The notes beneath the pieces were generated by a model. It worked only from the letters and a program-made list of their open reading frames with translations. It did not search any database and was not told the DNA's origin. From the NCBI GenBank assembly GCA_903813345.2, contig CAIIXF020000012.1, forward strand, positions 31,690,501-31,754,500: a stretch of 64,000 nucleotides of DNA. The letters run 5' to 3'. The stretch is from Owenia fusiformis. Taxonomy: Eukaryota; Annelida; Polychaeta; Sabellida; Oweniidae. Positions 1 through 15,056 of this stretch are shown here, in pieces. Position numbers and translations under genes: made by a program. Numbering within the stretch: position 1 is the stretch's first letter; every line of letters starts with the position of its first letter.

Positions 1-155
1 GTTAATCATCGGAACCCTTACTCCAGAAAAAGCTGGACATTTGAGTAAAAAATGTTTAACAGTTTCATTTTCATTAAGCTCGCAAAGCACACATGTTTTA
101 CACACAGGTGTATCACCCTCGCGACGTCTACTGTTTAAACCGTAAGTTCCAGTTA
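1..155 (-). pseudogene. LINE (non-LTR retrotransposon) ORF2, C-terminal end
   Basis: Read on the minus strand this encodes the end of a LINE ORF2: a GTYGLNSRR segment, then a zinc-knuckle-like C-x2-C block (CKTCVLCELNE) and HFLLKCP, the arrangement seen just after the reverse transcriptase in many non-LTR elements. The rest of the same reading frame lies at 5422-5640, beyond the foldback element. Joining the two parts over the shared TAACT gives a continuous ELLT-GTYGL frame. The 3' side runs off the window edge. It is a fragment, not an active copy. Confidence 0.75.
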
Positions 156-222
156 CACGGGTAGTATCTAAAGCCCCGCTATGATTTAAAAATCGCGAGC
201 AAGTTCCCGCTGAAATCGCGAG
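156..222 (+). repeat. left terminal inverted repeat of element A
   Basis: It matches the reverse complement of 5355-5421 with only a few differences, from CACGGGTAG to GAAATCGCGAG. Confidence 0.8.
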
Positions 223-560
223 GAATAAAAGAAGTCATGGGTTCTTTTTTGTGTTCTTGAATTGTATGATTTACAAAACGTTTTCTTTTCATTTTTCCCA
301 ATGATTACATGGTATTGAGACTAAAAAAGCAACTGCTGGAAAAAATGTTTCACGAACGGTCGTTCTGTGGTTCGTTATTTGTCAATTGAAGAGAGAAAGT
401 ATCATTTTGAATCTTTATCTATATATTTCTATACGTTATTGGTGAAGAACGATGTTGTCCTGTGGTTGAAATAACGATAGTGATATGAAATAAAGATGTA
501 CCGAGTTTCACTTCCTAAAGCTTTACAGAACATTTTATATTTAAATTTTATCATATCCCT

Positions 561-663
561 CAAGGCCCCGCTTCTAGCAGGAGCAATTAAGCAAAGATCC
601 CGCTGAAATCAGGAGGAGGCCCCGCTGAAAACATGAGGAGGTCCCGCTGAAAACAGGAGCAAG
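561..663 (+). repeat. subterminal repeat cluster, left side of element A
   Basis: Several copies of a short unit around CCCGCTGAAAACAGGAGG. The same units occur in reverse complement at 4951-5014, so the element can fold back on itself at two depths. Confidence 0.7.
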
Positions 664-957
664 TGTCTCTCATAAATGGAGTGAATCCCGATTATACCCT
701 GAAAATCTCCCACTTTCGTACCCACCTTGATCCACTATTGTACCCAGTTTGATGAATACATTATTTGTCAATACAATTCTCAATAACAGCAAACACAACT
801 GTTAATATAGTTCATATTATGATACGTTGTTATGGAAAACTGCAGTATCATATTTCCATGCCATTTTACAGAATTAGAAAGATCATCTGAGAAATGTGAT
901 GAGTATTAGATCGGACGAAATGTTAACCTCATTTTCATAATTTGAAGTAATATAAGT

Positions 958-1083
958 TATTGAATGATTTGAAGTGCAACATAGGATATATTGTGCTCAA
1001 AAAATTGGCACGAGATGAAATCAAGTGGAAATACAGCATATCGAGAGCACAATATATCCTATGTTGCGCTTCAAATCGTTGTA
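958..1083. repeat. inverted repeat / hairpin
   Basis: Arms of about 40 bp (958-998 and 1043-1083) are almost perfect complements, including GAGCACAATATATCCTATGT on the right arm, around a 44-bp loop. Confidence 0.75.
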
Positions 1084-1284
1084 TAACGTTTTTTATCGTG
1101 TGATCTTACTGCATAGTCCATAGGAAATATCCTGTATTCTCTGTATTGCAACTGTCCCCTCTGTTCCATCTTTGAGTACAAGTCGATATTCAGTAAGATA
1201 CACGAATAAGCGTGCGTTTAGGTCAACATAAAATGATTTAGTCAGAATAATGTTTATGAATATTATTCCTATATCAATCTCCTG

Positions 1285-4045
1285 TTGCTTACTTGCTTGC
1301 TCGCTTCCACCCTTCCTTGCTTCTTCGCTTCCTTCCTTGCTTCCTGGCTTCCTTCCTCGCTTCCTCACATCCTTCCTTCCTCGCTTCCTTCCTTCCATCC
1401 TTGCTACCTTCCTTCCTCGCTTCCTTCCTTCTTTGATTCCTTGCTTCATTCCTTCCTTGCTTCCTCACTTCATTCCTTCGCTTCCTCCCTTCCTAGCTTC
1501 CTTCCTTCCTCACTTCCCTCATTTTTTTATTGCTTCCTTCCATGCTTCCCTCCTCGCTTCCTTCCTTCCCCCTTCCTTGCTTCCTCGCATTCTTGCATCC
1601 TTCCTTCCTTCCTCGCTTCCTTCTTTCCATCCTTGCTTCCTTCCTTCCTTTCTTGCACCCTCCCTTCCTCGCTTCCTCCCTTCCTTGCTTCCTCACTTCC
1701 TTCCTTCTTCGCTTCCTCGCATCCTTCCTTCCTCGCTTCGTTCCTTCCTTGCTTCCTTCCTTCCTTGCTTCCTCGCTTACTTCCTTCCTTCCTTCCTTCC
1801 TTGCTTCCTCGCTTACTTCCTTCCTCGCATCCTTCCTTCCTTGCTTCCTCCTTTCCTTGCTTCCTCCCTTCCTTGCTTCCTCGCTTCCTTCCTTCCCGGC
1901 TTCCTTCCTTCCTTGCTTCTTTCCTTCCTCGCTTCATACCTTCCTTTCTTCCTCGGCTTTTTTTATCTTGCTTCCTTCCTTCCTCGCATCTTTCCTTTCT
2001 CGCTTGCTTCCCACCTTGCTTCCTCGCTTTCTTTCTTCCTCGATTCATTCCTTCCTTGCTTCCTCGCTTCTCTCTTTCATCGCTTCCTTCCTTCCCTCCT
2101 TGCGTCCTCGCTTCCTTCCTCCCTCGCCTCTTCTTTTCTTGCTTCCTTCCGTCCTCGCATCTTTCCTTCCTCGCTTCCTTCCTACCTTGCTTCCTCGCTT
2201 CCTTCCTTCCTTGCTTCCTCGCTTCCTTCCTTACTCGCATCCTTCCTTCCTTGCTTCCTCCTTTCCTTGCTTCCTCCCTTCCTTGCTTCCTCGCTTCCTT
2301 CCTTCCCGGCTTCCTTCCTTCCTTGCTTCTTTCCTTCCTCGCTTCATACCTTCCTTTCTTCCTCGGCTTTTTTTATCTTGCTTCCTTCCTTCCTCGCATC
2401 TTTCCTTTCTCGCTTGCTTCCCACCTTGCTTCCTCGCTTTCTTTCTTCCTCGATTCATTCCTTCCTTGCTTCCTCGCTTCTCTCTTTCATCGCTTCCTTC
2501 CTTCCCTCCTTGCGTCCTCGCTTCCTTCCTCCCTCGCCTCTTCTTTTCTTGCTTCCTTCCGTCCTCGCATCTTTCCTTCCTCGCTTCCTTCTTCCTTGCT
2601 TCCTCACTTCCTTCCTTCTTCGCTTCCTCGCATCCTTCCTTCCTCGCTTCGTTCCTTCCTTGCTTCCTTCCTTCCTTGCTTCCTCGCTTACTTCCTTCCT
2701 TCCTTCCTTCCTTGCTTCCTCGCTTACTTCCTTCCTCGCATCCTTCCTTCCTTGCTTCCTCCTTTCCTTGCTTCCTCCCTTCCTTGCTTCCTCGCTTCCT
2801 TCCTTCCCGACTTCCTTCCTTCCTTGCTTCTTTCCTTCCTCGCTTCATACCTTCCTTTCTTCCTCGGCTTTTTTTATCTTGCTTCCTTCCTTCCTCGCAA
2901 TCTTTCCTTCCTCACTTCCTATCTTGCTTCCTCGCTTCCTTCCTTCCTCGCTTCATTCCCTCCTTGCTTCCTCGCTTCCTTCTTTCCTCGTTTCCCTCTT
3001 TCCTTTCCTTGCTTTTTTCCTTCCTCGCTCCCTTCTTTCCCCCTTCTTTGCTTCCTCGCTTCCTTCACAAATTTCTTCCTCATTTCCTTCCTTTCTTCCT
3101 TCCTTTCTTGCTTCATTCCCTCCTTCCATGCTTCCTCGCGTCCTTCCTTGCTTCCTCGCTTTCTTCCTTGCTTCCTCGCTTCCTTCTTTCCTTGCTTCCT
3201 CGCTTCCTTCCTTCGTCACTTCCCTCCTTCCTTGCTTTCATCCTTCCTCGCTTCCTTCTTTCCTCATTCCTTGCTTCCTCGCTTCTTTCGTTTTTTCCTC
3301 GCGTCCTTCCTTTCTCGCTCCATTCCTTTCTTGCATCTCTTGCTTCCATCTTTCCTCCTTCCTTGCTTCCTCGCTTCCTTCTTTCCTTGCTTCATCGCTT
3401 CCTTCCTTCCTCACTTCCCTCCTTCCTTCCTTGCTTTCTTCCTTCCTCACTTCCTCCTTTCCTCCTTCCTTGTTTCCTCGTTTCCTTTATTCTTTCCTCG
3501 TGTCCTTCATTTCTCGCTTCTTTTCTTCCTTGCTTTCTTCCCTCCTTGCTTCCTTGCATTCTCGCCTTCTTCCTTCCTTCCTTACTTACTTCCTTGCTTT
3601 TTTCCTTCCTTTCCTTGCGTCTTTGCTTGCTTCCTTCCTTCCTTGCTTCCTCGTTTCCTTCCTTCTTTGCTTCCTGGCTTCCTTTCTTCCTCGCTTCCTT
3701 ACTTCCTAGCTTCCCTGCTTAATTCTTTACTTGCATCGTTCCTTCCTTGCTCCCTCGGTTCCTTCCTTCCTTTCTTCCTCAGTTGCTTCCTTGCTTACTT
3801 CCTCGCTTTCTTCCCTCCTCGCTTTCTCGTTTCCTTGCTTCCTTCCTTCCTTACTTCATTGCTTCATTGCTTCTTTCCTTCCCTCCTTCCTTCCTTTTTT
3901 CCTTCCTTGCTTACTTACATTACTCCCACCTTCACATCTTCGATTTACTTCCTCCATTCCTTCTTTACTTGCTTGCTAACTCAATTACTTAATTCTACGC
4001 ATGTTTACTTCCTCACGTCCTTGCTTGCTTTCTTGATTATTTACA
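1285..4045 (+). repeat. pyrimidine-rich satellite (TTCC/TTGC/TCGC units)
   Basis: About 2.75 kb of degenerate tetranucleotide repeat (CTTCCTTCCTTGCTTCCTCG type), nearly purine-free on the plus strand except for single G or A. A block holding CGCTTCATACCTTCC and CGGCTTTTTTTATC appears at 1931, 2341 and 2842, so segments of about 410 and 501 bp have been duplicated inside the array. Very long ORFs in both directions (rich in Ser-Phe-Leu-Pro or Lys-Glu-Gly-Arg) are by-products of the repeat and not genes. Confidence 0.9.
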
Positions 4046-4069
4046 TTCCTTCATATGGCAGTGGAAAGA

Positions 4070-4640
4070 CAAATTTTGATGAAAACCAGCAAACGAACAA
4101 ACGAACAAGGAAAGAACGCACGGATGGACAGAAGAACAGCCGAAAAAACAATGAATGAACAAACGGACGGATAGGCGACCAAAAGAACGCATGAAGGAAA
4201 GATAGAAGAAAACAATTTACAAAAGATCGAACCCACGCACGCAAGAACGTAGTTACAAACGAACGCACGAATGAACGCACGCACGAACGAACACACAAAC
4301 GAACGCAAAAAGAACGAACAGACGAGCGCACGCATGTATGGACGGTTGAACGGAAGCACGCACGGACGAACGGACGACTAGACGGACGAACCCACGAACG
4401 AAAGGGCAGTCAGACGAAAGCAAGCACAAACGGACGGTCAGACGAACGCATGGGATGCACGCACGAACGAACGAATGGACGGTCGGACGAACGCTGCCAC
4501 GAACGCATGATTGGGCGATGCACGCACGAACGATCAATCGGTCGGATGAACGCACGCATGAACGAACGTACCGTCGGACGAACGCACGCACGAACGAATG
4601 GTCGGTCGAATGCACGCACGAATGAACGGTCGGACAAAGA
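4070..4640 (+). repeat. AACG-type degenerate tetranucleotide satellite
   Basis: Units AACG, CACG and GACG alternate (for example CGAACGCACGCACGAACG). The plus strand is T-poor, the opposite strand bias from the satellite just before it. ORFs here on both strands are artefacts. Confidence 0.85.
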
Positions 4641-4950
4641 AACCAATAAAATATATGTGTCCTCAGAAGTATAATCCTTGGAATAGTTAATTATGTAGAA
4701 TGTACATTTAACTCCGAAATATACAAAGTTTATTTACATATAAAAATTTGATCATGCCGCTGACAGATGGATTAGACTGCCTGAAGTTGAAGAAGAAATA
4801 TTTGTGATGTTGCCATAGAATGATATGTTATGTGATTGTCATTTATACGTTATTTGCACATTCGTGTACGTTTATATAAAGAAGCTCACTATATTCATGG
4901 AATAATGATGAAGCTTTCCTCGTGATCGAAGCGGGTAGTCGTGAAATTTG

Positions 4951-5014
4951 CTCGTGTTTTCAGCGGGGTCTCCTCATGTTTTCAGCGGGGCCTCCTCATT
5001 TTTTCAGCGGGGCC
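4951..5014 (-). repeat. subterminal repeat cluster, right side of element A
   Basis: Three TTTTCAGCGGGGCCTCC-type units, inverted relative to 561-663. Confidence 0.7.
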
Positions 5015-5354
5015 ACTGGAACACCTTTAATAATGTATTTCGACCCCCATGGCAGGTGTCATTGTCCAGTAACTTATCAATACAGACCATCTTGATCCGA
5101 TATTTATTATGGAGTATGTAAATTGTATTTATTGCCTTTATTTTAACGATAAAGGTAATATATGAACAGTAAATTATGCAAACGTGCATGTTGACGCCCC
5201 TTTCCTTCATGCAAGTAAAAAATAATCATTTTTCATGTCATTTTTTGTCAAATATATCTGTTTTCAAAGTTTTGCTGGAGTATCAAAGAACGGTAATAAG
5301 TATTTTCATCCTTTTGGTTCATTTTCCAAAGTGATACAAATAAACAGGACTATG

Positions 5355-5421
5355 CTCGCGATTTCAGCGGGAACTTGCTCGCGATTTTTCAATCATAGCG
5401 GGGCTTTAGTAACTACCCGTG
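5355..5421 (-). repeat. right terminal inverted repeat of element A
   Basis: It is the mirror of 156-222. The AGTTA copy follows directly at 5422. Confidence 0.8.
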
Positions 5422-9604
<4,183 letters not shown>

Positions 9605-9644
9605 GACACACAATGATGAAGTTGAGATTGTTGGACCGCACCAA

Positions 9645-10035
9645 TTGCCTGACTTAACAATTTATCAATTACCAATCGATGAAACATTGTGTATGTGTAT
9701 ATAAGATTTAAGCAATTATGATAGACGATGTAGTCGTCTCTGTGTATTCAGGAGACTTCCATTATGATATGCTTTGCCTGACTTGACACAATTTATCAAT
9801 TTCATGTATTACCGATCAATGAAACATTGTGTCTGTGTATATAAGATCCAAGCAATTATGAAAGACGATGCAGTCGTCTCTGTGTATTCAGGAGACTTCC
9901 ATTATGATATACTATGCCTGACTTGACAATTTATCAATTTCATGTATTACCAATCGATGAAACATTGTGTCTCTGTATATAGGATTTAAGCAATTATGAT
10001 AGACGATGCAGTCGTCTCTGTGTATGCAGGAGACA
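9645..10035 (+). repeat. three 139-bp tandem repeats in the 3' region of the EGF/SEA gene
   Basis: GAAACATTGTGT landmarks lie at 9681, 9821 and 9959 (140- and 138-bp spacing). Each copy also has AGTCGTCTCTGTGTATTCAG or a close variant. No clear AATAAA is visible after the stop codon. Confidence 0.8.
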
Positions 10036-10330
10036 TCCTTTATAATATATTTTGCGATGTATAAGTCTTAAAAGTATCACTGATTATTGCAACTACATGT
10101 ATGAAAGACAGTATGATGTACAGTAAAAACCTTTCTTAGTGAACAAGTCTCTCTACTGAACATATATCTCTAGTGGACACCCTTTATCTGTACAGCTACT
10201 GACTGTATAAATTACCCTCTATGTAGTGAACACTAGCCTTGCCGAAGTCGGTATTTTTTACTTACCTGATCTTGAATTATTATACCTAGAAATCAATATA
10301 AGTAAAAGAGACCGACTTGGGCAAAGATAA

Positions 10331-10495
10331 GCTTGTATTCGCGAATGCAACTAACGTCTGTCGGCTACCGGACTGACCTACTATTTTATGGGTAACTCAT
10401 TTAAATATGACTAGTACCATATTTTTAATGAGTTGGTCATAAAATACAAGGTTAATCCGGCAGCCGAAGGCGTTAGTTGCATTTGCAAATACAAG
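10331..10495. mobile_element. palindromic MITE, family 1, copy 1
   Basis: Terminal inverted repeats of GCTTGTATTCGCGAATGCAA type around a core with TTTTATGGGTAACTCATTTAA. The ends pair almost completely, so the element is nearly one hairpin. Confidence 0.75.
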
Positions 10496-10573
10496 GTCAG
10501 TGAACACCTGCCAACAATGAATGTTTTTTTCTCGTCAAAAAACGTTCAATATACACATATTTAATACTGTATT

Positions 10574-10753
10574 AGCTTGTATTCGCGAATGCAACTAACG
10601 CCTGTCGGCTACCGGATTAACCTACTATTTTATGGGTAACTCATTTAACTATGAATAGTATCTGCCACTATTCCATTCATATTTAATGAGTTGGTCATAA
10701 AACAGGAGGTTAATCCGGTAGCAGACAGGCGTTAGTTGCATTCGCGAATACAA
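10574..10753. mobile_element. palindromic MITE, family 1, copy 2
   Basis: Complete copy with both CGCGAATGCAACTAACGCC ends. Confidence 0.75.
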
Positions 10754-10758
10754 TCTTA

Positions 10759-10870
10759 GCTCGTATTCGCGAATGCAACTAACGCCTGTCGGCTACCGGA
10801 TTAAACTACTATTTTATGGGTAACTAATTTAAATATGAATAGGATCTGCCACTATTCCATTCATATTTTC
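10759..10870. mobile_element. palindromic MITE, family 1, copy 3, right half missing
   Basis: Starts like copies 1 and 2 but breaks off after TCCATTCATATT, and other sequence follows. Confidence 0.65.
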
Positions 10871-11045
10871 ACTCTGCCAGCGCATCGTGAAATACAGACC
10901 TTCTCGGGAAGAATATTTTTGTATTCCACTCGAATCATCGAATAACTAATAGTACTCAAGATTCAATCGCTAAAAGTAAACAATATTTTGAATACGAATT
11001 AGTGTATGCAAGATTCATACGCTAAATATAATTGATATGATGTAT

Positions 11046-12490
11046 GATGCATACGTCTTTGTGTATTCATGATTCATGCGCTTAATGTAGGAAATATGCT
11101 GCATACGTCTTTGTGTATTCAAGATTCATGCGCTTAATGTAGGAAATATGCTGCATACGTCTTTGTGTATTCAAGATTCATGCGCTTAATGTAGGAAATA
11201 TGCTGCATACGTCTTTGTGTATTCATGATTCATGCGCTTAATGTAGGAAATATGCTGCATACGTCTTTGTGTATTCAAGATTCATGAGCTTAATGTAGGA
11301 AATATGATGCATACGTGTCTTTGTGTATTCAAGATTCAAGCGCTTAATGTAGGAAATATGATGCATACGTCTTTGTGTATTCAAGATTCATGCGCTTAAT
11401 GTAGGAAATATGCTGCATACGTCTTTGTGTATTCAAGATTCATGCGCTTAATGTAGGAAATATGATGCATACGTCTTTGTGCATTCAAGATTCATGAGCT
11501 TAATGTAGGAAATATGCTGCATACGTCTTTGTGTATTCATGATTCATGCGCTTAATGTAGGAAATATGCTGCATACGTCTTTGTGTATTCAAGATTCATG
11601 AGCTTAATGTAGGAAATATGATGCATACGTCTTTGTGTATTCAAGATTCAAGCGCTTAATGTAGGAAATATGATGCATACGTCTTTGTGTATTCAAGATT
11701 CATGCGCTTAATGTAGGAAATATGCTGCATACGTCTTTGTGTATTCAAGATTCATCCGCTTAATGTAGGAAATATGCTGCATACGTCTTTGTGTATTCAA
11801 GATTCATGCGCTTAATGTAGGAAATATGCTGCATACGTCTTTGTGTATTCAAGATTCATGAGCTTAATGTAGGAAATATGATGCATACGTCTTTGTGTAT
11901 TCAAGATTCAAGCGCTTAATGTAGGAAATATGATGCATACGTCTTTGTGTATTCAAGATTCATGAGCTTAATGTAGGAAATATGATGCATACGTCTTTGT
12001 GTATTCAAGATTCAAGCGCTTAATGTAGGAAATATGATGCATACGTCTTTGTGTATTCAAGATTCAAGCGCTTAATGTAGGAAATATGCTGCATACGTCT
12101 TTGTGTATTCAAGATTCATGCGCTTAATGTAGGAAATATGATGCATACGTCTTTGTGTATTCAAGATTCATGAGCTTAATGTAGGAAATATGATGCATAC
12201 GTCTTTGTGTATTCAAGATTCATGCGCTTAATGTAGGAAATATGCTGCATACGTCTTTGTGTATTCAAGATTCATGAGCTTAATGTAGGAAATATGATGC
12301 ATACGTCTTTGTGTATTCAAGATTCAAGCGCTTAATGTAGGAAATATGATGCATACGTCTTTGTGTATTCAAGATTCATGAGCTTAATGTAGGAAATATG
12401 ATGCATACGTCTTTGTGTATTCAAGATTCAAGCGCTTAATGTAGGAAATATGCTGCATACGTCTTTGTGTATTCAAGATTCAAGCGCTAA
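11046..12490 (+). repeat. 52-bp satellite, about 28 copies
   Basis: Unit begins GATGCATACGTCTTTGTGTA and continues through ATTCATGCGCTTAATGTAGG. Copies vary at a few fixed positions (GATG/GCTG; TGCG/AGCG/TGAG), and variant types recur in groups, suggesting higher-order duplication. Degenerate copies extend to about 12660. The unit resembles part of the 139-bp repeats upstream. Confidence 0.9.
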
Positions 12491-12660
12491 TGCAGGCAAT
12501 ATGATGTATACGTCTCGGTGTTTTCAAGTCTCATGTGCTAAATACAGATACAGTAATTTGATACTAGTATGCTTCAATATATTCAAGATTCGTGCACTTA
12601 GAAACTAAGATGTTTAAGTCTAAGTGAATTCAAGATTCACAAGCTTATGATAAACAATAA

Positions 12661-13517
12661 TATAGATATATATTTTTATATCAATTTTAATCTTAGTCTT
12701 CTGTTGCTTTACTTAATACCAAATTAATTTTTTTTAGCAAATATAACTTTTTTAAATCGTTTATACAGTGCATGCTTTTCAATATTTATACAAAAAAAAT
12801 CTGTTAGTATTTACAACAGGTTGTGTAGACGTCATCTGCTTGAATTATAGCAAGCTGGTGATCGTTGTACCCTTTTGAATATATCCTTCATCTTAGAAGC
12901 TTATCAATTCCAAAAATGACAAAACCCCAACAAATTTAACCACACTGTGTATCTTTTCATTTGGCGATTTATTCGTAAACTTTCCCATGAAAATTGTTCC
13001 AGTCAGTGACATTAAATTTTCTAGCAAAAATCGCCTTCTCCCTTTCACTCATTTTGTACAATTATACCGCCATGCTATTCTCAACTGTAGATATTACGAC
13101 ATATTGTTTGGCATTGTCCCTCGGAATAAAAGCCATATCATATCCCTCCGAGTAAATAACCTTAACTTGTATTGAAATGTGAACGTGGAAAATGCAGAAA
13201 GGATTGAGCCAATGGAAACATGTAATGGTTTAATGAGGGGCTAGCAAAGTGAAGTACATCTTATTTCGAGATTCTTAGATGTCCAGCGTTCGATCATATT
13301 GGCGGTTTTTACCAGTTGTATCGACGTAGTAATTGTACACCTGTTTAGTCACTGGAAAATGAAAAATAAAAATACGACATAATTTTATATATTCTTATAT
13401 GAAGTGAGTCGGCTATACTGGGTTTCTCTTCACATGGTTCAGTGTGTATTTGAAAGCACATGAACATTAATAGGACTTAGAAAACCAGTCAAGGATGTAA
13501 TAGAGGTTATATTCCGA
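12661..13517. other. intergenic stretch without a recognised feature
   Basis: AT-rich unique sequence. The 62-codon ORF at 12987-13175 has no family signature and I do not call it. Confidence 0.5.
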
Positions 13518-13576
13518 GTGACAATATGATATTTCCCGAGGACCCGAAGGCCCAGAGGGAAATATCATATTGTCAC
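13518..13576. repeat. perfect-arm hairpin with CCCGAxGG-type loop
   Basis: GTGACAATATGATATTTCCC pairs with its complement on the other side of a GGACCCGAAGGCCC centre. The centre resembles that of the hairpin at 46518-46655. Confidence 0.7.
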
Positions 13577-13658
13577 GAAGAATAAACCAATATCTAATCC
13601 CGACCAGTGAATAAGCTTTTTATCTGACTTCTGTATGAAACAGACTAAACAGTATATA

Positions 13659-14423
13659 CACTCCCCTCCATAAGTTTGGCAACCTTAGCTCCCCCATTGA
13701 ACTACGTGTTAAAGCCTCTTTACCTTTGAATTTTGATCGAAATCGAAAATTGATGATAAATTTGAGGACTTTTTGAAAATCGAAATTCCCATGTTAACCA
13801 ATGGGAAATGGTAGGTTTGCTGCAAGTCATATGACAGAATAACCATCCATCCGTGTCCTTGCAAAAATACGAGTTAGGCAGGCAATTGAATTTGCTAAAT
13901 TCATTTCACAAAAAATTGATATGTTTCTTCAGGTTCAACAGAGTTATAGAACTTTAAAGCCAAAATTGTTTTTCAAAAAACCTCTCCCACTGAAATAACA
14001 AAGGAGGCGAAAAATTATTTTCAAAAATGACTTTGAAGCGTTGTAACTTTGGTATTCATCAAATAAACTAAACACTTAGTGTACAAAAAAGTTAGCCAAT
14101 TAGATTTTTTATATAAAAATATTTTTTGCTGAATCTTTTACTGAAAAGATATCCTGATTTCCGATTCCCTCCATTTCCCATTGGATTACATGGCAATGAC
14201 GATTTTCAAAAATTCATCAAATTTATCATCAATTTTCGACCTATTGTAATTGAGGAAAAAATTGAGAAAATTTGGAGGTATTGAAATTAAAGTCAAGTTA
14301 CGTTTCCATCAATATTATAACTTATTGCATCGCCGGTTAAGTAAATAAAAATTCAAACGCAAAGAGGCTTTAACACGTAGTTCAATTGGGGAGCTAAAGT
14401 TGCCAAACTTATGGAGGGGAGTG
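13659..14423. mobile_element. non-autonomous Tc1/mariner-type element (MITE), 765 bp
   Basis: Ends CACTCCCCTCCATAAGTTTG and its complement, flanked by TA on both sides (13657-13658, 14424-14425). Inverted repeats extend about 75 bp, with weaker pairing further in. No transposase. A solo, diverged end of the same kind is at 62953-63010. Confidence 0.75.
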
Positions 14424-14450
14424 TATTTCGTCAACAAAATATGACTTAAC

Positions 14451-14456
14451 TTTATT
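14451..14456 (-). promoter_or_regulatory. polyadenylation signal AATAAA (candidate)
   Basis: On the minus strand, about 130 nt after the stop of the SxIP-like gene and just outside the MITE at 13659-14423. Confidence 0.45.
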
Positions 14457-14583
14457 ACATTTTTAAAATGTTAAAACTCAAAAAATGTAACTGTATAACA
14501 TACATGTAAGCACATATTTTCAAAGACAATAGAGGGATTTTGCAATAACATTAAATCTGCTATAAGTGAGTTGCAAAATCTCT

Positions 14584-15056
14584 CTAATAATATATACCTG
14601 GGTCGTAAGCTTTTCCTTGAAATGGCTGCCTCTCAGGTATCACCATGCTTTGAGCTACAGAAACTCTGCTTCCAGTTTCGCCATTTTGCATTGTGTTTGA
14701 CCTTGAATCAGAGTACATATCATAGCCGGCTGTAGCGCGCGAACTCGTTTCAGATTGTTCTTCGATGGCAGTCATTCTACCACTTCCGTTTGGTGAAATG
14801 ACCGGAAGTGAATGCTGACTTTGATATGACCTTGACGTTTCCCGAGAGTGAGGCTTCTGTATTCCGATTGGTGGAAGAATATTATCGATATCTTCCTCGA
14901 TTTGTTGCTGCTCAAGAGATTGTCCAGTTTTAGCACGTGTTTGCCTAGCAGCGGTGGATAAAGGCTCAATTTCACCAGTCTTTTGTTTTGTTTCGCTTCT
15001 GTATGAAGCTGGTTGGGTCTGACCTCTTGTGTTTCCATGACGGGTGTTTCTTGTTC
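14584..15056 (-). CDS. exon 3 of the SxIP-like repeat protein
   Basis: Starts after TGTGTTTTCAG in the expected phase; ends YDPGIYY and TAG. Confidence 0.65.

Larger units (their letters stand above)
156..5421. mobile_element. 5.3-kb foldback element with satellite interior (element A)
   Basis: Both ends carry an inverted repeat of about 67 bp starting CACGGGTAG (156-222 and 5355-5421). The element is flanked by a 5-bp direct repeat AGTTA (151-155 and 5422-5426) that falls inside LINE coding sequence. Further in, a second inverted pair made of CCCGCTGAAA-type units lies at 561-663 and 4951-5014. The interior has a 40-bp-arm hairpin (958-1083), a 2.75-kb pyrimidine satellite and a 0.57-kb AACG satellite. 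I see no transposase, so it is non-autonomous or of an unknown type. Confidence 0.8.

Noticed and set aside
1250-4158. ORFs of 730-957 codons over the TTCC satellite, and long Lys/Glu/Arg ORFs on the other strand
   Set aside because: Pyrimidine tetranucleotide repeats lack stop codons in several frames at once. The proteins have only a few residue types and no splice or start context.
4041-4674. ORFs over the AACG satellite
   Set aside because: Open on both strands because the repeat has few stop codons; no domain signature.
11046-12490. CRISPR-like array
   Set aside because: Units of 52 bp abut directly without unique spacers, in a eukaryotic intergenic region.
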